From positions 32,904 to 96,903 of the forward strand of contig JASANE010012513.1 of NCBI GenBank assembly GCA_030248225.1: a stretch of DNA of 64,000 nt, given 5' to 3'. A program made the position numbers and the translations under genes. Shown piece by piece: positions 45,327-54,500 of this stretch. The notes beneath the pieces were generated by a model that saw only the letters and a list, made by a program, of their open reading frames with translations, was not told where the DNA came from and searched no databases. Numbering within the stretch: position 1 is the stretch's first letter; every line of letters begins with the position of its first letter. Source of the DNA: Trileptium ribeirensis (lineage: Eukaryota > Nematoda > Enoplea > Enoplida > Thoracostomopsidae).

Positions 45327-46204
45327 CTAGTCACAACGGAATGTAACGTTTTTCGGCACGGCACCCCGTAAGGTTCTTTTTATGATAGAAGCGATATGCG
45401 AACCATGGCGGTGAACCAAGGCACGTTCAGCCGCTGCGACAGCTTTGCGAACACCGAGATGTTTAAAATGCGAAACAATGTTCCCCGGATAATAAGGCCT
45501 GAAATGCCCTGGAGAAATCCAAGCCAAATTGTTCGTGCCGAAAAATCTGACCAACGTTTTGTTGCGATTTCGGCCAGACGGAAGTGGAATTGCGGGATCA
45601 TTAGACGCCAAACATGCGGGCCAGCAAGGGTAACCAGGGAATTTAGCCCATACCATGTCATGGCCGGAGGCACACTGGTGGAATAGTTTCGAAGAATCGT
45701 TTAATATTGACGACGTTGGTGATTCAGATGAAAACTGTGGTTCCAATGTTGAGGGAAGAAGGAACGCAGGCTTGACGCGATCCAACGATACAACCTGATA
45801 TTTGCCACTATCATTTACAGTTACAGTTTTGTCATGAAAAGCGATGACAGGATACGGTCCCCTGTAGCGCGGCAATAAACTGTTCTGCGAGGCTTCATGC
45901 TTGATCCACAAATGTTGGCACGTCCGAAGATCCTTTGGCTCGTAAGATGGCCTGGCGGGCGGTTGACGACGTGCAGCACGCATAGAATGGACAGCGTCAA
46001 ACAGAGCACGAGCAAATTCAGCGTAATGGGGATTCTTTTGAGCTGACATATCCACGATCGTCGCAGGTAGAGTGACAGGCGATCCAAATGTTAGCTGGAC
46101 TGGGCTGAATCCAGAATCGTTTACGGAATTGCGGATACCTAGTAACGCGAAAGGCAAGTGGCGACACCAATCCTTTCCACCACAGCGTGCTCGAATGGCA
46201 TTTT
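45327..46204 (-). CDS. pol: Pol part 3: integrase C-terminus with PWWP-like domain
   Basis: It continues integrase in the shifted frame. FSPVQLTFGSPV follows the core, then the GPY module (RYRGPYPVI, near 45860). About 60 residues later comes a PWWP-like domain (about 45665-45470): MVWAKFPGYPCWPA, then a variable loop, then KTLVRFFGTNNLAWI and a helix-forming tail. PWWP folds bind methylated histone H3 Lys36 on nucleosomes and DNA. The fusion is in one open frame with the GPY module and ends at TAG 45327-45329. Chromodomains are the known chromatin readers on gypsy integrases; a PWWP here is unusual. Confidence 0.8.
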
Positions 46205-47314
46205 TTATGTGCGATGGAACCGTTCCGCTGCACCATTAGATTGTGGATGATAAGACGTGGTGCGTTGACGACGGATTCCAAGATTCTGCATGAGATTACT
46301 CCAGATTGCAGACTCAAATTGAGAACCACGATCCGAGATAATTACTTGCGGACAACCGAACCGAGCGATCCAGCCTTCAATGAGCGCCTGAGCGACAGTT
46401 GTTGTTATATCTGGAACTGGTATTGCCTCTACCCACCGAGTAAATCGATCAATGACCGTAACGAGGTATCGATTTCCGTGCGATATGGGTAATGGACCCA
46501 CAATATCAATGTGAATTGTGTGAAAACGTGCGACCGTGGGTATACACTCGATTTGCGTCTTTGTGTGGCGAGTAATTTTGCATGATTGACATTCCGGACA
46601 AGATTTTCCCATGAGTCGTATATCCTTGCGCATGTGTGGCCAAACGTAGGATTTTCTGATCGCCGCCAGCATAGAGCGATAGCCTGAGTGTGCAAGTTGA
46701 TGGTATGAGTTGAAGACACGCTGTCGGTGTATTGTCGGCAGATACGGGCGTGGCAGTTGGTTGGAAGTATCACACCAAACGCTTGTACCATTAATATCCC
46801 TTCGACCCACCGGAAGCGTAGTGGTCCTAAAAATTTTTTGAAGATTACTGTCATTAGCCTGTTCCAAGGCAATATCAGCTACTGTCGGTGCACTACACTT
46901 CACAGTCATAATATCACGTGAGACACAATCAGCAACTACATTCTGGGCTCCCGAAACATGACGTATTTCCAAATTAAATTCCGATATATATGATAACCAT
47001 CTGGACTGTTGGTGACTTGGGTTTTTCAAATGAAAACAGCTTACCAAAGGCTTATGGTCCGTATATTGCAGGAGAGGGTATCCAATCAGCCAATTAAAAT
47101 GTTTCAAACCTAAGAATATAGCCAACAACTCTCGGTCGAATGTTGACTTCTTGATCTCATTGTCACGGAGCTTCCGAGAAAAGAATGCAATCGGCTGAAG
47201 TTGATCTTTACGACGTTGATGGAGCACTGCACCAACGGCGGTGCTAGAAGCATCTGTAGTTAAAATCATTTGTGCGGAGGCATCAGGCAACCCTAACACT
47301 GGACCTTTGCAAAT
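46205..47314 (-). CDS. pol: Pol part 2: RNase H and integrase core
   Basis: Same frame as part 1 after the TAA. RNase H: ILTTDASSTAVGAVL and FDRELLAIFLGLKHF, then YTDHKPL. Integrase: HHCC from HQLAHSGYRSML to CPECQSCK, then the catalytic triad in HIDIVGPLP, ISDRGSQF and SNGAAERFHR. Shortly after the Glu the frame ends at TAA 46205-46207 because of a one-base deletion near 46210. Confidence 0.9.
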   Translation of the reverse strand: MCKGPVLGLPDASAQMILTTDASSTAVGAVLHQRRKDQLQPIAFFSRKLRDNEIKKSTFDRELLAIFLGLKHFNWLIGYPLLQYTDHKPLVSCFHLKNPSHQQSRWLSYISEFNLEIRHVSGAQNVVADCVSRDIMTVKCSAPTVADIALEQANDSNLQKIFRTTTLPVGRRDINGTSVWCDTSNQLPRPYLPTIHRQRVFNSYHQLAHSGYRSMLAAIRKSYVWPHMRKDIRLMGKSCPECQSCKITRHTKTQIECIPTVARFHTIHIDIVGPLPISHGNRYLVTVIDRFTRWVEAIPVPDITTTVAQALIEGWIARFGCPQVIISDRGSQFESAIWSNLMQNLGIRRQRTTSYHPQSNGAAERFHRT

Positions 47315-48670
47315 TTATTCTTTTAACGTAACGAATGCAGCTCGCGATTCCTCCGTCCATGTGATCGGAGCCGTTTTTGATGTTGCTTTTGTGCCTTTGA
47401 GCAATTCAGTCAGTGGTGCCGCAACAGCTGAAAACATGGGAATAAATTTATGGTAAAATCCACATAAGCCTAGAAAACGTCTAAGGCCTTTGAATGTCGA
47501 CGGTTGTTCAAAACATTGTATTGCTTGAATATTTTTAGCCAAGGGCTTGATACCCTGTTCGCTCACTTCCATGCCAACAAATTGCACACTCGGTTGAAAA
47601 AATTTGCATTTTGACTTATTTAGTTTAAGACCATATTTGTCTAATTGTGCAAAAACCATCTGTAAGTGACATAGGTGCTCACCATGTGATTTACTGCTCA
47701 CCATTATATCATCAACGTATGCTTTTGCGAAAGGCACATCGGCCAGTACTAGATCTATGAGCCGCTGAAAAGTCTGAGATGCATTACGCAGACCAAAAGG
47801 CATGCGGCGATATAGAAACATGCCGAATGGAGTGGTTATGGCAGTCTTATGCACGTCCTCAGGTGCCACTGGTATTTGGTGAAACGCTTTAACACAGTCC
47901 AATTTACTAAAAACACAACAACCTGCGATGTCGTTTGTGATATCGTTTAAATTGGGCGTCGGATACCGATCCGGCACAGTCTTCAAATTCAGGGCTCGAT
48001 AATCGCCACATGGACGTAGTTCGCCATTAGGCTTTGTTAGAACATGAAGAGGCGTAGCCCAAGCAGATTCACCTCTGTAGACCACTCCTGCTTGTTCGAG
48101 ACCATAATACTCCTTTTTAGTTGCTTCCAACTTGGGGCCGAAAAGACGCCTTGGACGAGAGAAACACGGAGAACCACTCGTAACTATGTGGTGCTGAACG
48201 GGATGGCGTATGACATCATCCACACGAGGGGCATTAAAGATATTCTTGTGTTGTCGGAACAAATTTTCCAGGCTTAAATTGTTGCTGCTAATGGTTCGGC
48301 AGTATTGTGGCGCACTTGTTACGTCCATTTTGCCAACCCCTGAAACAAGTTTTTGAGAATCACAATTAACCAGTAGTTTGTGAGCCTTTAGGAAATCGTA
48401 TCCTAGAATTGGTTGTTCCACGTCAGCTACTATAAACGTCCAGTTAAATGGCTGTCTGAACCCTTTGAGTTTAAAAGAGAGTTTAACAGTGCCGCTCGTT
48501 TTAATAGGAGTAGAATTAGCAGCGGTCAACTGCTCTGGGCATCCCGAAAAACCATCCAAGTTTCTGTAAGTTAACGGAAGTAAGCTACGGTCGCTACCAG
48601 TATCAACTAGGAACGAACTCACCGTGTCGGCGGCAATAGTAATGGAATTAATTCTATCGGTTGCCGCTAC
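47315..48670 (-). CDS. pol: Pol part 1: protease and reverse transcriptase
   Basis: Aspartic protease motif FLVDTGSDRSLLP is at about 48612-48574. RT shows LRPCGDYRALN, FSKLDCVKAFHQIPV, MPFGLRNASQTFQRL and the catalytic YVDD (AYVDDIMVSS, near 47717). The frame is open upstream of the first NTG codon and overlaps the end of gag, so frameshifting from gag is likely. A single in-frame TAA at 47315-47317 separates it from RNase H; CAA to TAA would explain it. Confidence 0.9.
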   Translation of the reverse strand, partial: VAATDRINSITIAADTVSSFLVDTGSDRSLLPLTYRNLDGFSGCPEQLTAANSTPIKTSGTVKLSFKLKGFRQPFNWTFIVADVEQPILGYDFLKAHKLLVNCDSQKLVSGVGKMDVTSAPQYCRTISSNNLSLENLFRQHKNIFNAPRVDDVIRHPVQHHIVTSGSPCFSRPRRLFGPKLEATKKEYYGLEQAGVVYRGESAWATPLHVLTKPNGELRPCGDYRALNLKTVPDRYPTPNLNDITNDIAGCCVFSKLDCVKAFHQIPVAPEDVHKTAITTPFGMFLYRRMPFGLRNASQTFQRLIDLVLADVPFAKAYVDDIMVSSKSHGEHLCHLQMVFAQLDKYGLKLNKSKCKFFQPSVQFVGMEVSEQGIKPLAKNIQAIQCFEQPSTFKGLRRFLGLCGFYHKFIPMFSAVAAPLTELLKGTKATSKTAPITWTEESRAAFVTLKE

Positions 48671-49941
48671 TCCGACAGAACTCGGCCATTTCCCGATGAT
48701 TTGTCATTCTCGAACCACTTGCATGGCGGTGAACACTTCACTGCATCGTGCCCGAACTTGAAATGATAATAGCAGTATCGTCCTTTTGGTTTGAATCCAC
48801 GAGATCTAGAACGACGGGCGTTAAAATCGTATCGACTGCGTTGACTGTTTCGCCATGGACGTTGGGAACGTGGTTGCCGATCTTCTGCAGTACTGATATT
48901 TTTAACTAACGCACATACTTCATTAATTCTGTCTTCCATTTTTCGTTGCCACTCAGCCGAACTGGAAATAGCGTTGTTGCTTGAAGTTTGATTTGCTTGC
49001 TCCATCATTCTGTCCGCTATACTGGCTAGTTTGTCAATTGGAACTTCAGATAAAGAAATCAGAACCATCCGGATTGATTCAGGCAAAATCTCTAAAAAGC
49101 GTAATCGAACAAGATTATCACTATTCGGAGCAAGCCGCTGCAAGTGGCGCAAAGCCACGGATGGCTTGCGATCACCTAATTCTTGCTGATCTAGCATTAA
49201 ACGAAGCTTGCGTTCATCACTTTCCATTAGGTAAGAAATAATGTTAGATTTAATATCATTATAACAGTCACTAACTTTGGCGCCGCTCTCCAAGATGACA
49301 TGCGTTGGCAAAGCACGAAGCAGACTTGTTCTCCGCGTTTGATCTGGTAATCCTGCGAGAAGTTGCTCGATTTGATCAAACCAAACGGAAGCGTCTTTTT
49401 CAAAAAAATCCGGCAACTTGACCATTTTGTTATCTATAATCTGACTTGCTTGCACTGAATCCGGCTGTGAAAACATACCATTGGCGATTGCGTCCACTGC
49501 AGACGGATTTTCCAGTTCCAATAAGGCAACCATGTCTGCCTTTTTTTCTGGCATCTTGAATTGTGCATTATGCTGATTGAGTGTCACCAACAATTGCGCT
49601 ATAACTGGCCCAGGGTTTTGTTCAACATCCCCAGCAAGTATCAGGAGAAAGCGAATTTGCGTTACATGACGATGAGAGAGCTTAAAGCAAATCCCCGTAC
49701 TCCAATCCATTTGCAAAGTGTAAATTCGGATAGTGGATTGAATGCGCACAACTCGAAAACGGCAGCATTGTAACCAACGGTAAATATAAATTGCCATATA
49801 TAACGGAAAACGACCAACATGTGAGACGGCAGGGAATTGATGCTGCAAGTTGGCAAACGTCCTAGATACAAGAACCAGTGTGAAACACGAAAACAGTAAC
49901 CTGACACCCGGAGATATCGAGGAATTTTTGCACCGCGCCAT
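48667..49941 (-). CDS. gag: Gag with an N-terminal leader and 2A peptide
   Basis: ATG at 49941 opens a 424-residue ORF. Residues 13-31 form a hydrophobic, signal-like stretch. Residues about 99-112 read LLILAGDVEQNPGP, the complete 2A ribosome-skipping consensus; the Gly-Pro break falls at codon 112 (49608-49606). The rest is a typical gypsy Gag (KLPDFFEKDASVWFDQIEQ, then ELGDRKPSVALRHLQRLAP). It ends with a CHCC box (C-x2-H-x9-C-x3-C: CYYHFKFGHDAVKCSPPC) instead of the usual CCHC knuckle. The leader would be released as a separate 111-residue product. TAG at 48667-48669 ends it; Pol lies in another frame and overlaps or adjoins. Confidence 0.9.
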   Translation of the reverse strand: MARCKNSSISPGVRLLFSCFTLVLVSRTFANLQHQFPAVSHVGRFPLYMAIYIYRWLQCCRFRVVRIQSTIRIYTLQMDWSTGICFKLSHRHVTQIRFLLILAGDVEQNPGPVIAQLLVTLNQHNAQFKMPEKKADMVALLELENPSAVDAIANGMFSQPDSVQASQIIDNKMVKLPDFFEKDASVWFDQIEQLLAGLPDQTRRTSLLRALPTHVILESGAKVSDCYNDIKSNIISYLMESDERKLRLMLDQQELGDRKPSVALRHLQRLAPNSDNLVRLRFLEILPESIRMVLISLSEVPIDKLASIADRMMEQANQTSSNNAISSSAEWQRKMEDRINEVCALVKNISTAEDRQPRSQRPWRNSQRSRYDFNARRSRSRGFKPKGRYCYYHFKFGHDAVKCSPPCKWFENDKSSGNGRVLSE

Positions 49942-50055
49942 AGGTACTTGACCAACACTCGGTTGTATGGAAACGGTTAGTGAATTGCTTATGCGAAGTT
50001 ATTGCGATTGATAGTCGACGCCGATTGAGCTGATAATATGGGACAGATCGCTCTG

Positions 50056-50072
50056 GCACGTCGGGTTCACCA
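50056..50072 (-). promoter_or_regulatory. Primer-binding site, probable tRNA-Trp
   Basis: Reading the minus strand from 50072, TGGTGAACCCGACGTG is complementary to a tRNA 3' end of the form ...CACGTCGGG(G/T)TCACCA, as in animal tRNA-Trp, with one mismatch. It starts one base after the LTR. Confidence 0.65.
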
Positions 50073-50073
50073 A

Positions 50074-50351
50074 TGTTGATGTAGCATGCGAAAGTGAAAC
50101 TTGGCAGCGCTGGTAACAGTTGCGGCCGCAAAACCGCGTCGCGTACATAAGAATTTACTGACCTGATAGCAAGAATAGTGAGAGCTTTTATATACAGAGT
50201 TATACAAAGTAATTTGCATAATCAGTTCTAATATGCATAACCAGTTTCAATATTTGACAGTGTCAATGGTTCCAAAACCAGTTCTTTCTAACAGAGTTCA
50301 AAACCAGTTCTTCATTCACGATATTCTTATCCATATATGTTGACTGCAACA
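50074..50351 (-). repeat. 5' LTR of the CsRn1-like element
   Basis: Direct copy of 45022-45299 with one substitution noted. It starts TG and ends CA on both strands. Confidence 0.95.
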
Positions 50352-50709
50352 CAGGCGTTAACACACGAAATGTATGTATGCAGTAAACAAAATACACGTC
50401 ACATATATATTACGCACATGTCAAACAAATGACACAAGAGCTATATTTTCCCACTGGAATGGTTCCCACGGTAGTTCATCACGTATAGCATCTATTGGCA
50501 TAAAGCAATATCGAGGCATTGTTTACTAAGCAAAAGATCGTTACATAACTAACAGTGGCGTGAACACATTAAAATTGGCTTATCCTTGCTGCGATGGTAA
50601 AATTTCCGCTTTACGCTTAGCTCCAGCTACACATCGAATTTTCTGCCTGGTGTTAACTTAAAACACAGAAACTGAAACTGACAGTTTTACTGACATCGGC
50701 GAAAAAGGA

Positions 50710-50995
50710 GTCTAAGAGCTGCCCAACTCAATATTTTTATTTCATGCGTTCACAGTTGTTTCCTAGTCACAAAACGATACGCAGCAGCTCCGGCACTAGA
50801 AAATAGGGTCTAAGAGTAGTCCAACACAATATTCTTATTTCATGCATTCACAGTTGTTTCCTAGGCACAAAACGATACGCATCAGCTCCGGCGCCAGAAT
50901 AGGGTAACTAAGTGCGGTCCAACACAGTGAGTGATATTCTCATTTCATGTATTCACAGATGTTTCCTAGTCACAAAACGGTACGCAGCAAAAAAG
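50710..50995. repeat. Tandem repeat, three units of about 97 bp
   Basis: The units share TTATTTCATGC(G/A)TTCACAGTTGTTTCCTAG and CACAAAACGATACGCA. They start near 50710, 50808 and 50904. Confidence 0.85.
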
Positions 50996-51466
50996 ATTAA
51001 CAGAAACCGTGTATCTGTATTTAGTTATGCGTATGTAAATTTTAGTTCAACTAAAGTAGATTCATGCAATAACTGTCCATACGTAACAATAAACCTGAAA
51101 GGAAAGTATTACAATCATAACCAATGTGAAATCTAAAATGTATAATTATTACTAAATAGTCTGAGCGCACAATCAATATTATTATACAACCAAAGCTACA
51201 CACACATAACTAAAGCCCGTTTTAGGGCCAACCCAAAATTATTCTTAAATCACAGCAATATCATTCATCAAATAATTCGTCGACAAGGCTAAAACAAAAA
51301 TCGTACTACAGCACAATCGAACTACTGATAAAATTCTAAAATTCAAAACAACCGTCAAACTAATCAACAATATTTTTACACAAATTATTATTAGAAAGCA
51401 TCGTTAATATATCACAAATTTCGTCCTTTCTTTGAAGGTTCCCGCGTATCGTCGTGTCGCATCCCA

Positions 51467-51511
51467 TTAATTCACAATTCTATACCATTCTGGTTTATGC
51501 ACTCGGCCGTA
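51467..51511 (-). CDS. BCAT: BCAT terminal exon
   Basis: 45 bp after the acceptor CGCTGTTTCAG. It encodes [14 protein letters not shown] and the TAA stop (51467-51469). The match in position and length to the usual BCAT C-terminus supports it. Confidence 0.88.
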   Translation of the reverse strand, partial: YGRVHKPEWYRIVN

Positions 51512-54500
51512 CTGAAACAGCGACAATAACAAAAATTATTAAATATTTCACATAAATGTACACAAAAATGAGCATAACGAAAGTAAAAATAGCATACTGG
51601 CAAAAAATTTAACCACCGAATTTCCTGTAGTAAGTAAACAGCGCAGAGATAAGTACTGAAGTCAACCTGCGTACAAAAGCGAGATATGTTTAATGCACAT
51701 TTGTATTAACCACAGGCGTCAACAGGGTAAGGGCGGGCCTCCATCACTCAGACCAAAGCTAGCGCCGGCCCTGTACCACCCTCAACGAAAGTAGCATCAA
51801 CAGGCAAAAACTGCCAGACCAATTTGGATAAAATTGGAACTTTCAGATTTACAAAAATTGGGGAATATTACACAAAAATAACTGGGAACTAATTAGCAAG
51901 TGCTTTGATATCTGGCCACAATTACTAGCACAGCACAGTGCTACTTGATTAACGCTATGACACAGAATATACAGAGTTGAAACACCGCCAGTCATTCCAA
52001 ATATTTTCGTTTAACTGTAGTCGCATATTTAAATCTACTTTGAACCCACACAACTAAGTGCAAAAAATGTGATGACAAAATAGTAAGTTTGTTGTATTCA
52101 TTCGCCTTATGACGAAGTTATCAGATAAATTGTAACACAGCTTATATAGTTAAACCTGTGCATCAAAATGACTTAACGCACGTTTAGCTAAACTAAACGT
52201 ATTACAGGTCAGTTTGTAGCACAGCCAGGCGTGCGTCAAGTAATTTGTACGCGCGGTTGTGTTGTTTAACTCGTTCAAACTCGTGCTGACGAACTCGTTA
52301 CAACCGTTCGTACAAATCTATTAACGCACGATGGCTGTGCTACAGCTATTACTTATATAGCGACCAAGTTAAAAAATATGAGCCCATTTGGTTCAATTTC
52401 AGGAAATTACAAGGAATCGATATTTTATCTCGTATTTTTGTTGAAATACGGACTATAGAGACGATATCTGTTATAGTATCTATGTTCTTAGGCCTTATAA
52501 AGTATTAAGCTTCCAATAATATCTTGCTAACATTGTATGTGTTAAAACTACATTAGTGTTCCTAAAACAGAGAGAGAAAGATACACTCTATTCTTTATTT
52601 TGCAAATATATCTCTTATAGGACACATAGTGTAAATTTATGTTGTTCTTCAAACCACATAGAATTTATTGACGATAACATCAGGTAAATTTCGACTAAAA
52701 AAGACTGAGGTTGGCCTGAAAGCTGTCTTGTTGTCGAATTCAATGTTTTTCAAAGGCGCTCTATTTGCCAACTTCATAGAAAACAGTTCCGACGTTATTG
52801 CAATGACAAAATAAATTGGTTTTTGTTTCACTGCAAAAAATACTTACACGTACAAAATAGGTGAGCGTATGCATTGTGCAGATTGGTGAAATGTATTTCC
52901 CTATTAACCAACCTGTATATCATTTATGGTATCACAGAACCGTTGCATCAGGCTTGGTTTGTGCTCCATCGTTGGAATGGCAATATCTTCGGCATGATCT
53001 CCTTTCCGATACATAATATGATCTACTGGACATACAGTACATGCAGTTCCGGCTCCGAAAAATTCCAGCAGCTGAAAACCATTAATAGTTATCCAGAGTA
53101 TCTCCAGCAAACCATGACAAGGTGTGTTAATATGATATATCTGTCATCCAATTTACGGGGACATTACTAATATAAGTTCATTCTTACATCAAACACTACA
53201 GTAGATAACACTGTAGCTGTTAGCATAAACGTTGAAACACTGACTCACTGTTGTGACAAGAAACTGCGAATTAGAAAATTTGTAAATCTCAGGGAGAAAG
53301 TTTTCCATTGCAGACCCGATAATTATGGGCCAAAATGATTTATACTGAACAAACATGGGTGTTAGTTTTATTACATTGGATACGAGTATTTTTATTTCCG
53401 ATGTGTTCAGCATGAATTTAGATGTGATTTAGATCAGAGAGTGATACTGCTTTATTGCATACGCAGTTGAGTTGCTGACTTTACTCCAGGGCTTAGCATA
53501 GTTGTCGATTTTTGGAGATGATGAAGATGGAGACAATGGAGACAACCTCATCATAATCAGCTCATCAAAGTCTATAGCTATCTCCAACTTTTTGGCGGGA
53601 CCTTTTCCTGGCCCGTTGTGGGCCTTAAAATGGTTCATCGACTGTTTGCTAGAAATGGCGATGCTTCAAATTTCGCCGTGTTATTGTTTGTTTTACCTTA
53701 CAACGAGTGCATATTAGGTTATCAAGTACGTTGAATACAATGGTTTTGCTATATACAGTCCAACTTGACTATATTATACTTTTCCTTGGGGTTTTTGGTC
53801 CATGAACCAGATTTCCAAAATGTAGTGCGTTTTCATTATTGTTTAATTATATATTGTGTGTAGGGCACGAACAATAGTCTACGTATAGGTATTTCTTAAA
53901 ACTGAATACAATTATTTGGTTATCTATTGTCCAAGGTGCATATTTTACTATTTTTTGAATGGATTTAGGTTCAACGAACTCGATTTCCAGGGTATATTCT
54001 GTTTTCAGTTGTTTGGTTATGTATTGCGTGCAGGTCATCAAGAATTGCCTATATAGGGTTTTCGGTAGGCTAAATACAATGATTTGGTTATCTAGAGTCC
54101 TGCATGCATTAATGTCTTCAATGGGTTTAGGGTCAATAAATCTGATTTACAGAATCTACTCTGTTTTCTGTTGTTTGGTTACGTATTGCGTACAAGTCAT
54201 CAAGAATTGCCTATATAGGTTTTTCGGTAGGCTGAATACAATGATTTGGTTATATACATACCAGCACAAATATTTGTTGCGTTGTCACTTGTTTTCGGTG
54301 GGCTTAGGTTGGACTAGATTTCAAGGTTTACAATGGGTTCAGCGCTCAAGAGGTTTTAGGATGGTATATTCATCACAGCCTCTTACAGGTGTTTAAGAGA
54401 AATAACTTATAAATAAAAAGACGTTTCATTCTTGCTTGCGAGTTACTAGATATACAACGTAACTTTATTTCAGAATACCATTCACTTTTCGAAAACCTAA

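Larger units (their letters stand above)
45022..50351 (-). mobile_element. CsRn1-clade Ty3/gypsy LTR retrotransposon (5,330 bp)
   Basis: Two 278-bp LTRs (45022-45299 and 50074-50351) differ by one base by eye and are flanked by the 4-bp duplication CAGG (45018-45021 and 50352-50355). It reads on the minus strand. One base inside the 5' LTR is TGGTGAACCCGACGTG (about 50072 downward), which matches the 3' end of tRNA-Trp with one mismatch. A tRNA-Trp primer and a CHCC Gag box are features of the CsRn1 clade. Order: 2A-led gag, protease/RT, RNase H/integrase, PWWP-like tail. Pol carries one stop and one frameshift, so this copy is inactive although recent. Confidence 0.95.
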
